Counted from the stretch's first letter, positions 29,639 through 36,959 are shown. The stretch is DNA of 64,000 bases from Actinomyces sp. oral taxon 448 str. F0400 (GCF_000220835.1 NZ_GL985606.1:376465-440464); one strand, 5' to 3'. The notes: a model not told the origin generated them from the letters alone. Translations and numbers: made by a program.

Positions 29639-30241
29639 TCACCTCGGGCTCATCGGGCCCGGGGCCACCGACTCGGGGGTGATGACGGGAAGGACCGACC
29701 AGGGGAAGTTGATCCATCTGTCGGTGATGCGCCAGCAGTAGTCCGGCTCGACGACACTGCGTGGCTTGCGGTAGAGGACGGCAGAGCGGACGTCGAGCGC
29801 CGCGGTCCGCCCGCCCAGGTTCAGGCCCTGGTGCTGGAGCAGTTCCATGACCATGCGCAGGGTCGTGCCGGAGTCGGCGACGTCGTCGACGACGAGGGCC
29901 TTCTCGCCCGGCAGCTCTGAGGCGTCCATGAACGGGGGAAGGACGACCGGCTCGTCAAGGGTTTGACCTACTCCGGTGTAGAATTCGACGTTCACCGCCC
30001 CCATGGCCTTGACGCCGATGGCGTAACCGATAGCACCTGCGGGGATGAGACCGCCGCGGGCAATGGCGATGATGAGGTCGGGGAGCCAACCGGAGGCGAC
30101 GATCTGCGCGCTGAGCGCGCGCTCGGCGGTGCCGAAGAGCTCCCAGGTCATCTCCTCGCGGTCGGATGCAGCGTCGCCAGCGCAGGGGTCTGCGGCCGGG
30201 GTGCCCGAGGTGGCGTCAGAAGGGCTCTGGGTACGGTTCAT
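29639..30241 (-). CDS. Phosphoribosyltransferase (hypoxanthine/xanthine type)
   Basis: A 200-aa purine-type phosphoribosyltransferase. The PRPP-binding motif is ALVVDDVADSGTTL near residue 117. IIAIARGGLIPAGAIGYAIG near residue 58 is the usual substrate-side loop. The family transfers phosphoribose to a purine base. The first 28 residues are low complexity. A -10-like TACGAT ends about 6 bases before the ATG, suggesting a leaderless transcript. Confidence 0.85.
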   Translation of the reverse strand: MNRTQSPSDATSGTPAADPCAGDAASDREEMTWELFGTAERALSAQIVASGWLPDLIIAIARGGLIPAGAIGYAIGVKAMGAVNVEFYTGVGQTLDEPVVLPPFMDASELPGEKALVVDDVADSGTTLRMVMELLQHQGLNLGGRTAALDVRSAVLYRKPRSVVEPDYCWRITDRWINFPWSVLPVITPESVAPGPMSPR

Positions 30242-30342
30242 TACTTTATCGTAGAGGGCGGTTGCAGAGCGCCGCTCCGGCGTCCGCGGAGGCGGGCGGA
30301 CTGGGAACCGGTTCGTGAGGCTCGAACCCTCACCCTCATGCC

Positions 30343-30450
30343 CGCGTTGGGCGGATGCTTGCGGGGAATTCGTTCGTCACGGCGGCGACGGCGGGCCGTG
30401 TGCGCGAGCTGTTCCCGCGGGCGGTGAGCGCGGACATGAAGTCGACGGCG
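30343..30450 (+). pseudogene. MTA/SAH nucleosidase fragment, left piece
   Basis: Bases 30343-30450 translate to a 36-residue stretch (RVGRMLAGNSFVTAATAG, then RVRELFPRAVSADMKSTA). This matches the middle of the intact nucleosidase encoded at 46217-47014 almost residue for residue. The reading stops being homologous at the STA triplet. The same protein resumes at 31803, so a cassette has been inserted inside the gene. The N-terminal third is missing: 30242-30342 has no homology to it. Confidence 0.85.
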
Positions 30451-30554
30451 CCACGCAGGTCCGGGCTAGCTCCGCCTCGTAGAGCGTGACGCCCAGCGTG
30501 TGCACCGACATCCACCGTCTCTCTGCTGCAGAAGGGTTGGGTCGGTGTCGTGTT

Positions 30555-31166
30555 TTAGGTGGTCAGGGCCCAGGGGATGGCTTCGTCCAGATACCAGGTC
30601 CAGAAGGCGCGGCGAGCCTCGACATCAACCTCCTCAACGGGCTTCCAATTCATACCACCGGCAGCAGCACTCGCACACGAGTAGCTCGGCTCAAGAGAAG
30701 CCGGGAGAAGCTCATCATCGTCCTCCGTACCATCCGCAATATCATAGTCAGGATTACGATAGCAAGCAGTCATAGCCGTACCAGAAGCCGCATCAGCAAC
30801 CATAACGGCAGGTGCTGTAATCCTCGTAATGTCAGCGTGGGCCATAATGTCATCGAAGAACTCCTCGGCCCGCTCCTCGGCCAGCTTGGGGTCTGCCTTG
30901 CGGTCGATGAGGGCCTGCGTCAGGGCGAGCATCTCCTCCACGCCCGGGTTCGACGGGAAGGTGCGGTCCCAGTAATGCTGCACATGACGCACGCACGCGA
31001 CCTTCAAATACGTCCGGTGCCGGTAGGACGCCTCCGGATCATCCGGATCATCCATCGCCACCCAGATCCGCGTCCGTTGTTTGAGCGACAAGATCCCCTC
31101 GCTGCTGGCGGCCAACTCGGCCCGACCGCGCTCAACCTCCCTATTCACAGCAACCATATCAATCAC
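30555..31166 (-). CDS. Imm5-like immunity protein, orphan copy
   Basis: A 203-aa protein closely related to the five tandem immunity genes at 42996-46181. I start it at GTG 31166 because that aligns with their ATG; GAAGGAGGAG lies upstream. It carries the GILSLKQRT and TRITAPAV variants, like the third array copy. The C-terminus ends RRAFWTWYLDEAIPWALTT. Bases after the stop (AAACACGAC) match the end of the last array gene. It sits 21 bp behind an orphan toxin tip and presumably neutralises it. Imm5 membership is from memory of the family's helical architecture and FW-W-P tail. Confidence 0.75.
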   Translation of the reverse strand: MIDMVAVNREVERGRAELAASSEGILSLKQRTRIWVAMDDPDDPEASYRHRTYLKVACVRHVQHYWDRTFPSNPGVEEMLALTQALIDRKADPKLAEERAEEFFDDIMAHADITRITAPAVMVADAASGTAMTACYRNPDYDIADGTEDDDELLPASLEPSYSCASAAAGGMNWKPVEEVDVEARRAFWTWYLDEAIPWALTT

Positions 31167-31187
31167 AATCCTCACTCTCCTCCTTCA

Positions 31188-31670
31188 CTAATGATTCAGA
31201 TGCTTGCCTGGGAAAGGCTCTCCGAACGCGATCTGTCGCCCGGAGGGCATGGTGACGGAGCCGTCGGTATAGAAGGCCCAGGTACCATCCGGGTCAGTAA
31301 CATACCAGGTCCGCCCCCGATACTGGGCGAAATGACGGAACCAGCCGGGGCAATCCTCACACAGCTTCTTGGAGACACCAATAGCCGGCCTCTCAGCAGT
31401 CAGCGCTTCCTGCCGCTCCGCATGAGATGCGTAATACCGCCCCGGCTCGCCATGATCCCAATCATCCTTAACTGTCCGAGGATAACCCATGTCGTCCGTC
31501 ACCCTGAGCACCTCGTCAACATTGGGATCCTGGAAGCCGCCCGGTCGCCGGTCCAGGCCCCACCCGCTGAGCGTATGAACACCATCGGATGACACGGCCC
31601 TCTGACGATCTCTCTTAACCCGAGAGCCGAGAATGAAAGTCAGAGCGAAGTCGACCAGATCGAGCGCCAA
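31188..31670 (-). pseudogene. Orphan toxin C-terminus (deaminase-type), PrsW part deleted
   Basis: A 160-codon frame that matches the C-terminal end of the 839-aa toxin at 40455-42974. It has the ALDLVDFALTFI linker, a second internal deletion, then the tip with SHAERQ and LCEDC deaminase motifs and the same FPGKHLNH end. There is no good start codon (TTG at best, no ribosome-binding site). The frame begins exactly where the upstream leader of the main locus is fused to the toxin at a shared CCGGGCC. It is an orphan toxin tip, possibly silent but able to recombine into a full toxin gene. Confidence 0.75.
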
Positions 31671-31672
31671 CT

Positions 31673-31787
31673 GGCCCGGCTCGTCCGACTCATAATCGGC
31701 GGAGCAGCACCTGCAGGCCGACCCCTATGATGAGCCGGCGAGCGATGACTCAACCTCTTCCGACAACCCTGTCAGCACCGCCAACAC
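31673..31787 (-). repeat. Copy of the leader found upstream of the main toxin gene
   Basis: Read on the minus strand, these 115 bases align with 40204-40321 upstream of the PrsW-toxin gene. Both copies contain a short open frame beginning GTG and ending SSLAGSS-stop (20 codons here, 21 in the main locus). The length difference is one codon, so the frame is preserved. Whether this encodes a leader peptide or the tail of a lost gene is unclear. Confidence 0.6.
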
Positions 31788-31802
31788 CTTACCCTCACAC
31801 CC

Positions 31803-31973
31803 GCGTTGACGCAGGTGGCCGCGGGCACGGGGATCCCCTTCCTCTCGGTGCGCGGGGTCTCGGACCTGTGCGGGCCCGAGGCCGGGCAGGACTTCCACAT
31901 CGGCGCCGAGGAGGCCGCCGCCCGCAGCACCGCCGTGGTGCTGGCGCTTCTGAACCGAGGGCCGCGCCGTTAG
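31803..31973 (+). pseudogene. MTA/SAH nucleosidase fragment, right piece (C-terminus)
   Basis: Translates to ALTQVAAGTGIPFLSVRG, then VSDLCGPEAGQDFHIG and a normal stop at 31971. It is the C-terminal 56 residues of a nucleosidase. Joined to the fragment ending at 30450 it rebuilds the family sequence with nothing lost (…KSTA + LTQV…), so the intervening 1.35 kb is an insertion. The next gene starts 9 bases after the stop. Confidence 0.85.
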
Positions 31974-31982
31974 GCTGACGGC

Positions 31983-33134
31983 ATGACTGCCGGACTGGAG
32001 CACCTCCTCGTCGAGGGGCTCGGATCGATCAGGCACCTGGAGCTGGAGCTGACGTCGGACGTCACCGTGCTCATCGGCGCCAACGGCTCGGGCAAGTCGA
32101 ACCTGGTGAGCGCCCTGGAGCTCGTCTCGCGCATCTGGGACGACTCCTTCCAGGAGTACCTGCGCAGGCGCGGTGGGATCAGCAACCTGCTGTTCGAGGA
32201 TGAGGAGGACCGGGCGGAGCGGATTCGCATCGAGCTCATGTCCGGGTTCGACGAGGATGACAGGCGGAACGGCTACCGGGTGGCGCTCCAGACCGATGAC
32301 GTGAGCGGTTCGGGACGGGCGGAGTTGCACGAGTGGTTGCTCTTCCAAGCGGGCCGTCATCGCCGGCGCCCCTATGACGAGTACTTGGGCTTCGGCACGC
32401 AGAGCCGGGTCCGCCGCATCGCCGAGTCGGAGATCTCCGGAAAGCTCCGGAACTTCGCCGCGTACGTGCGTCCCGTTCTGGAAGGCTGCCGTGTCTTCCA
32501 CTTCGACGACGTCTCCCATAACGCCCCCGTCAAGGGCTGGTCGACCGTGGGCGACGACCTGAGCTTGCGGTCGGACGCGGAGAACATCGCCGCCTATCTC
32601 CACAGGGTCCAGCGCGAGCACCCCGAGCACTACCGGCGGATCGTCTCCGCGGTCCGGCGCGTCACGCCCTTCTTCGACGACTTCGTCCTGCGCGCCGATC
32701 CCTCGGAACGGATCCGGCTGCGCTGGAGGCAGCGGGGACTGGACCGCACTTTCCTGGCGCGCGAGGCCAGCGACGGCACCCTGCGGTTCATCTGCCTGGC
32801 GACCCTGCTGCTGGGACCCGATCTACCGGGAACCGTAGTCTTGGACGAGCCCGAGCTCGGACTCCATCCCGCGGCCATCGGCGTTCTGGCCGAGATGGCC
32901 CGCATCGCGGGACGCAGCGGGCACAGGGTCATCCTGGCCACCCAGTCGGTACCGCTGGTCTCCCACTTCAACCTGCGCGAGATCATCATCCTGGACAGGA
33001 CCGAGGGCGCCACTCAGGCCTCCCGCCCCGATGAGGAGTTTCTCGGAGCCTTCCTCGAGGACTACTCGACCGGCAGCCTGTGGGAGATGAACCTGCTGGG
33101 CGGGCGCCCGACGCACGAGGGGCCGACCTCATGA
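31983..33134 (+). CDS. AAA-family ATPase (RecF/OLD-like, COG4637 type), candidate defence gene
   Basis: A 383-aa ATPase. The Walker A motif is GANGSGKSN near residue 32 and Walker B is VVLDEPELGLHP near residue 283. The ABC-like signature SDGTLRFICLATLLL precedes it, and VILATQS follows. Such standalone SMC-like ATPases commonly pair with a TOPRIM-type protein in anti-phage systems. Its last codon overlaps the DUF4276 gene (ATGA), so the pair is one operon. The defence role is inferred from this pairing and from the accessory location. Confidence 0.85.
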   Translation: MTAGLEHLLVEGLGSIRHLELELTSDVTVLIGANGSGKSNLVSALELVSRIWDDSFQEYLRRRGGISNLLFEDEEDRAERIRIELMSGFDEDDRRNGYRVALQTDDVSGSGRAELHEWLLFQAGRHRRRPYDEYLGFGTQSRVRRIAESEISGKLRNFAAYVRPVLEGCRVFHFDDVSHNAPVKGWSTVGDDLSLRSDAENIAAYLHRVQREHPEHYRRIVSAVRRVTPFFDDFVLRADPSERIRLRWRQRGLDRTFLAREASDGTLRFICLATLLLGPDLPGTVVLDEPELGLHPAAIGVLAEMARIAGRSGHRVILATQSVPLVSHFNLREIIILDRTEGATQASRPDEEFLGAFLEDYSTGSLWEMNLLGGRPTHEGPTS

Positions 33135-33775
33135 AGCGGGTCGTCGTCCTCGTCGAGGGGCAGACCGAGGAGGCTCTTGTCGACGAGGTCCTCGCGCCGG
33201 CCGCCCTGGCGCGAGGGGTTCACCTCGCACCAGTCATCGTCATCACGTCGGCCACCCCCGCCGGTGCGCGCCGCGGAGGCGGCAGCTGGAGGCACTACGA
33301 CATGAGGCTCCGCAATCTGTTCAAGGCGAGCCACCTTCATCGAGTCGGACTTCTCATCGACTACTACCAGTATCCCCGCGGCGCTCCGGGATGCGACGTC
33401 GGAGGCTCCGGGCCCGCGCGGCAGTCGGAACTGATGGCGAGGCTCCATAAGCAGTATCCCGACTCCCGTTTCCGGCCCCTCGTCGTCCTCCACGAGATCG
33501 AGGCGCTCGTCCTGGCCGCCATCGACGCCGGGCGGGGGGAAGGGCTGATCCCGGCCCGGGGGCTGACTCGACTGCGCCGCGAGATCGCTCGCGCCGGAGG
33601 TCCCGAGCGGATCGATCACGGGCCCTCCACCGCCCCGTCCAAGCGCCTTCTGCGAGCCGATCCCGGCTACCTCAAGACCGTGACCGGCCCTCTGCTCGTC
33701 GCCGAGGCCGGGCTGTCGGCCGTTCTGGCGCGCTGCCCCACCTTCGCCGCCTGGTGGGAGGACCTCCTGTCCTAA
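33131..33775 (+). CDS. DUF4276 family protein (TOPRIM-like), partner of the ATPase
   Basis: A 214-aa protein beginning MKRVVVLVEGQTEEALVDEV, the acid-containing opening typical of TOPRIM-fold DUF4276 proteins. A conserved LLIDYYQYP and VLHEIEALVLA follow. The family is usually encoded downstream of an AAA ATPase, as here with a 4-bp overlap. Related ATPase/TOPRIM pairs (PARIS, AbiL-type) block phage. DUF4276 itself is uncharacterised to my knowledge, so nuclease action is only a proposal. Confidence 0.8.
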   Translation: MKRVVVLVEGQTEEALVDEVLAPAALARGVHLAPVIVITSATPAGARRGGGSWRHYDMRLRNLFKASHLHRVGLLIDYYQYPRGAPGCDVGGSGPARQSELMARLHKQYPDSRFRPLVVLHEIEALVLAAIDAGRGEGLIPARGLTRLRREIARAGGPERIDHGPSTAPSKRLLRADPGYLKTVTGPLLVAEAGLSAVLARCPTFAAWWEDLLS

Positions 33776-34107
33776 GACCACCCCGGGCTCGACGATTCTC
33801 AGAGGTCCTCCCGGCTCTCGGAACCTCTCCGTCGGCCCCCGGTTCATGTGCATCTCAACGGTGCCGGAGTGCAGTCGGAGCCGCCCCGCCTCCGACGGCG
33901 GATGCGCGCGTCTCCGGGACTCCTCTCCGGGCCGGGGGTGGGGCCACCCCCACCCCGTTGTCCGGCCAGCAGGATCGATATGACCGCGCGACTGCGGAAT
34001 GGTGGGGGAAGCGGGGCGGACCCAACAGCCGCGCGGGCGGCGAGACAGCGCGACGAGCCACCTCGCATCCCCCGCGACGGTCGACCGAACCAGAAGGAGC
34101 ACGCCTC
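33776..34107. other. 332-bp spacer without a recognisable gene
   Basis: I see no coding sequence here. A GC-rich imperfect hairpin (about 33933-33957, CGGGGGTGGGG against CCCCCACCCCG) could end the ATPase/DUF4276 transcript. The right end holds GAAGGAGC, the ribosome-binding site of the truncated ABC gene that starts at 34108. Confidence 0.5.
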
Positions 34108-34242
34108 ATGACAGCACAGCCGATGGCCCGCACGGGATCGGTTCCCCCGCAACGCAGGGATCCCGGTGGCCCCGCGATCTCGGTGAGGGGGCTGACCCGC
34201 GTCTACGAGGTCCCCGGCCCCGGGACGCGGGGAGGCGAATGA
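34108..34242 (+). pseudogene. ABC transporter ATP-binding protein, N-terminal stump
   Basis: Starts with a good ribosome-binding site (GAAGGAGC) and reads 44 codons ending ISVRGLTRVYEVPG...RGGE-stop. This is the first beta-strand region of a MacB/LolD-type ATPase; the frame stops before Walker A. The 23 bases at 34217-34239 recur with one mismatch at 34271-34293, inside the end of the next gene. The gene body was therefore probably lost by recombination at a short repeat. Confidence 0.65.
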
Positions 34243-34254
34243 CGGGCGTCAACT

Positions 34255-34611
34255 TCATCGGCCGGGAGATGCCCCGGGATGCGGGGAGGCGAAGGCCGAG
34301 GCCGGAGCGCTCGCACCCCACTCGTTCATCGCATCGAGCACCGGTCGCAGGCCCTTTCCCAGATCGGTGAGCTCGTAGACGACGCGGGGCGGCACCTCGG
34401 GGTAGGCCCTTCGAGTGACGATGCCGCGGGACTCGAACATCCGCAGCCGGCTGGTCAGCGTGTGCGCGCTGATCCCCGGCAGGGAGGCGCGCAGCTCCCC
34501 GAAGCGCCGGGGTCCGTGCAGGAGCTCGCGCACGATGAGCGTGGCCCACGGTCCATCGAACAGCAGCAGGAACCGGGCGACCCCGCATTCCGGGAGATCC
34601 GCGTCACTCAC
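34255..34611 (-). CDS. HxlR-type winged-helix transcriptional regulator
   Basis: A 118-aa regulator. LLLFDGPWATLIVRELLHGPRRFGEL and SAHTLTSRLRMFESRGIV form the winged helix typical of HxlR. A Cys near the N-terminus (PECGVARF) is the usual redox-sensing position of the family. It is divergent from the NmrA-like gene, with a shared operator between them, so it probably represses that gene. The last residues are altered by the neighbouring repeat-mediated deletion. Confidence 0.9.
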   Translation of the reverse strand: MSDADLPECGVARFLLLFDGPWATLIVRELLHGPRRFGELRASLPGISAHTLTSRLRMFESRGIVTRRAYPEVPPRVVYELTDLGKGLRPVLDAMNEWGASAPASAFASPHPGASPGR

Positions 34612-34630
34612 GACGGAGCATTCTATCCCT

Positions 34631-34669
34631 TTAGTGCAGTTGACGTAACTGGTGCACCGTATGCACTAA
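34631..34669. promoter_or_regulatory. Candidate HxlR operator in the divergent promoter region
   Basis: A perfect 8-bp inverted repeat, TTAGTGCA at 34631-34638 and TGCACTAA at 34662-34669, centred between the HxlR and NmrA genes. A TTGACG (34640-34645) that may be the -35 of the NmrA gene lies between the arms. Binding here would block both promoters. Confidence 0.6.
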
Positions 34670-34676
34670 TGACATC

Positions 34677-35540
34677 ATGGTTGACATCATTCACGGCGCC
34701 ACGGGCGCTCAAGGCTCTCCCGTCCTGTCCGCTCTCACCGCTGCCGGACGCACTGCCATCGCGGCGGTCCGCCATCCTGAGGCGGTCCCCGGCGGCATCG
34801 CCGCTCGGCAGGTCGACCTGGCCTCGGCGGACTCCCTCGCCTCCGCCTACGAGGGCGCCGACGGCGTCTTCGTCCACCTGCCCATGGGCGCGCCCGAGGC
34901 GGCGGCCGTCCAGGCCCGGGCCGTCGTCGAGGCGGTCGACCGGACCCGCCCCGGTCGTGTCGTCATCTCCACCAGCGGGCAGATCGTCGACCAGCCGGAC
35001 TCACCGCTGCAGGCGGCCGCGGGCAGCCCCATCATGACGCTCATCGACGGCGTAACCGGCAGCGGCGTCCCCACGGCCGTCGTCGCCCCGCGCCTCTACC
35101 TGGAGAACCTGCTCCTGCCGGTCGTCCTGGCACCCGCGCGTCAGGAGGGCGTCCTGCGGTACCCGCTTCCGGCGTCGTTCCCGGTCTCCTGGAGCTCGCA
35201 CCTGGACGTGGCCGACGTCGTCGCCCGCCTGCTGATGGATACCTCCGTCAGCGGGACGGTCGCCGTCGGCCACCGGCCCGGTCTGACGGGAGCGGACCTG
35301 GCCGCGGCCTTCTCCAACCACCTGGGTCGCGAGGTCCACTTCGAGGCCATCACGCCGGAGGCCTTCGGCGAGCTCATCACACCGCTCTTCGGGCCGGCCG
35401 CGGCGCCGGTCGTCGAGCTGTACCGGGCCCTCAACGCGCAGGACGGCTGCACCATCGCCGAGGACGGCAGCGCCCAGGAGCTCCTGGGGCTTCGACCGCG
35501 TCCCGTTGAGCAGTGGCTGAAGGACTTGGCGATCTCGTAG
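34677..35540 (+). CDS. NmrA-like NAD(P)-binding protein
   Basis: A 287-aa short-chain-dehydrogenase-like protein of the NmrA/HSCARG type. The N-terminal dinucleotide loop is HGATGAQGSPVLSAL (GxxGxxG). VVAPRLYLENLLLP is a family-typical region. Such proteins bind NADP and act as redox sensors or quinone/azo reductases. ATG 34677 is 7 bases from the operator arm, so the transcript is short or leaderless. The C-terminus runs into a fragment of another gene on the opposite strand. Confidence 0.88.
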   Translation: MVDIIHGATGAQGSPVLSALTAAGRTAIAAVRHPEAVPGGIAARQVDLASADSLASAYEGADGVFVHLPMGAPEAAAVQARAVVEAVDRTRPGRVVISTSGQIVDQPDSPLQAAAGSPIMTLIDGVTGSGVPTAVVAPRLYLENLLLPVVLAPARQEGVLRYPLPASFPVSWSSHLDVADVVARLLMDTSVSGTVAVGHRPGLTGADLAAAFSNHLGREVHFEAITPEAFGELITPLFGPAAAPVVELYRALNAQDGCTIAEDGSAQELLGLRPRPVEQWLKDLAIS

Positions 35541-35641
35541 CCGGAGTCGCGCACCACGCGCACGGCTCGAGCCACTGCCTCGGAGACCGAGCCGTCGGGT
35601 GCGTCAGTGGTGGTCGGGAATACCGAGAAGGCGAGGAGCAT
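35541..35641 (-). pseudogene. Thiamine-binding protein (MTH1187/YqgV family), N-terminal remnant
   Basis: On the minus strand, ATG 35641 opens MLLAFSVFPTT followed by GSVSEAVARAVRVVRDSGYE. This is the start of the small MTH1187-type thiamine-binding proteins. Similarity stops at about 35541, where the NmrA-like gene ends; the rest of the family domain is absent. It is a truncated relic and has no good ribosome-binding site. Confidence 0.55.
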
Positions 35642-35691
35642 GCGGTCAGGCTGGCGCCGTAGCGGCACCCGGGTCTCCGCTCCGACGGCTC

Positions 35692-35722
35692 TTGCCTTCG
35701 AGCGCGCTCGAAGTCCTACGGT
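35692..35722 (+). promoter_or_regulatory. MerR-type promoter with 19-bp spacer and palindrome
   Basis: TTGCCT (35692-35697) and TACGGT (35717-35722) are separated by 19 bases, the over-long spacing typical of MerR-controlled promoters. The spacer is filled by the perfect palindrome CTTCGAGCGCGCTCGAAG (35696-35713). The MerR gene starts 8 bases after the -10, so the message is probably leaderless and autoregulated. Confidence 0.75.
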
Positions 35723-35729
35723 CTGCGTC

Positions 35730-36371
35730 ATGACCAACGCGACTGCGCCCGGCGACGGGCCCGACGACGCCCGGCTCCGCGAGGCGCTGCGGCTCGCCTC
35801 CGTCCCGCCCAGTGACGACATCGGACCGCCGGGTGGGCCCGGTGCGGCCGGGTGGGACATCGCGACCACCGCCGACCGTCTGGGCACCAGTGCCCACACC
35901 CTGCGCTACTACGAGCGGATCGGGCTCGTGCGGGTGGAGCGCGATGCCTCCGGTCGCCGCCGTTACGACGCCGCGGCCCTGCGGCGTCTGGTCTTCCTCA
36001 CCCGGATGCGGACCTCGGGCATGACGATCCGCGACCTGCGTCGCTACGTCGAGATGGTCGAGGCCGGCCGGGACACGGTGCCCGAGCGCCTGGCCATGCT
36101 CACCGAGCACCGCGACGGGCTGCGCGCCCGGATCGACGAGCTCCGGCTCGCACTGGCCGCCACCGACTACAAGATCGCTGCCTACACCCGGGAGCTGAAG
36201 GACCAGGCCACGGCGGACGGCACCGACGACGAGGCGACTGAAGCCAGCCATTCATCACTCGATTCCGCCACCTACGACGTCCTCAGTACCCGCGGCTCCA
36301 ACGGTCGCCCCGGCACGAGCCGTCTCGAGGCTCCCGACAGCACCACTAACCCCCCAACGCACCAGCACTGA
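35730..36371 (+). CDS. MerR-family transcriptional regulator
   Basis: A 213-aa regulator. The helix-turn-helix is WDIATTADRLGTSAHTLRYY at about residue 42, then ERIGLVRVERDASGRRRYD. A coiled-coil dimerisation helix follows, and the tail is low complexity. An N-terminal extension of 40 residues precedes the domain. The following gene encodes a carboxymuconolactone decarboxylase-like protein 15 bp away, probably its regulated target in the same operon. The effector is unknown. Confidence 0.9.
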   Translation: MTNATAPGDGPDDARLREALRLASVPPSDDIGPPGGPGAAGWDIATTADRLGTSAHTLRYYERIGLVRVERDASGRRRYDAAALRRLVFLTRMRTSGMTIRDLRRYVEMVEAGRDTVPERLAMLTEHRDGLRARIDELRLALAATDYKIAAYTRELKDQATADGTDDEATEASHSSLDSATYDVLSTRGSNGRPGTSRLEAPDSTTNPPTHQH

Positions 36372-36386
36372 CAAGGAGAACCCATC

Positions 36387-36815
36387 ATGACCACCGAGAC
36401 TGCCTATCCCCAGTACGACGTCGACAGCCCCGAGAACTTGGCCCGACGCGAGCGCGGCCTGGAGGTCGCCCGCTCGATCGACGGTGAGGCGGCCCAGGCC
36501 GTCATTGACTCGCTGGCCGACATCAGCCCGGCGCTCGGCCACCACATCGCGGCTTTCGGCTTCGGGGACGTTTACGCCCGCCCGGGCCTTGAGCCGCGCA
36601 GCCGGCAGCTGGTGACGATCGGTGTGCTCACGGCCCTGGGCGGTTGTGAGCCGCAGCTGAGGATCCATATCGGGGCCGCTCTTAATGTGGGCCTGACCCG
36701 TGAGGAGGTCATCGAGGCGATCCTGCACGCCTCGGTTTACGCGGGCTTCCCACGGGCGCTCAACGCCGTCTTCGCTGCCCGTGAGGTCTTCGCCGAGCGC
36801 GATGCCGCCGAGTGA
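36387..36815 (+). CDS. Carboxymuconolactone decarboxylase family protein
   Basis: A 142-aa protein of the CMD/AhpD superfamily. Family motifs are RSRQLVTIGVLTALGGCEPQ and the helix NVGLTREEVIEAILHASVYAGFP. The single Cys in GGCEPQL means the CxxC of AhpD is absent, so decarboxylase/isomerase-type function or simple oxidoreductase partnership is more likely than peroxidase reduction. AAGGAG precedes the ATG. It is co-transcribed with merR. Confidence 0.88.
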   Translation: MTTETAYPQYDVDSPENLARRERGLEVARSIDGEAAQAVIDSLADISPALGHHIAAFGFGDVYARPGLEPRSRQLVTIGVLTALGGCEPQLRIHIGAALNVGLTREEVIEAILHASVYAGFPRALNAVFAAREVFAERDAAE

Positions 36816-36907
36816 ACCTCCGCTGCCGCCTCCCTGCCGAGATCGGTGATCGTACGCAGCGGGGTCTTGATACGACATCGTGGGCTATTGCATCAACCTG
36901 CTTATTG

Positions 36908-36926
36908 TTAGGTATGCTTTTCCTTA
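36908..36926. promoter_or_regulatory. Candidate DtxR/IdeR iron box
   Basis: TTAGGTATGCTTTTCCTTA matches the 19-bp DtxR consensus at 13 positions, including the outer TTAGGT and the CCT near the right end. It lies 34 bases before the siderophore-interacting protein gene, in an AT-rich patch. Confidence 0.65.
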
Positions 36927-36959
36927 GTTATTGCAGACGCGCGCGAAGGAAATATCGAG

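Larger units (their letters stand above)
30331..31808. repeat. Imperfect 19-bp direct repeat bracketing the orphan cassette
   Basis: CACCCTCATGCCCGCGTTG at 30331-30349 and TACCCTCACACCCGCGTTG at 31790-31808 differ at three positions. A second, 8-bp direct repeat ACGCAGGT occurs at 30453-30460 and 31809-31816, right at the two breakpoints of the nucleosidase gene. A related string, TGCGGACGTGAGGGTGAG (reverse orientation), begins the main toxin locus at 40163-40180. The listed span runs from the left to the right copy. Confidence 0.6.

Noticed and set aside
30300..30345. tRNA-like GGTTCG...CGAACC string
   Set aside because: It cannot be folded into a cloverleaf with anticodon and acceptor stems.
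30343..31973. Insertion sequence explanation for the split nucleosidase gene
   Set aside because: No transposase and no terminal inverted repeats; the insert holds only toxin and immunity sequence. A mobile cassette of another kind remains possible.
31725..32630. 301-codon minus-strand frame crossing the nucleosidase fragment and the ATPase gene
   Set aside because: Only its last 20 codons (duplicated leader) are conserved; the rest is antisense to the ATPase gene.
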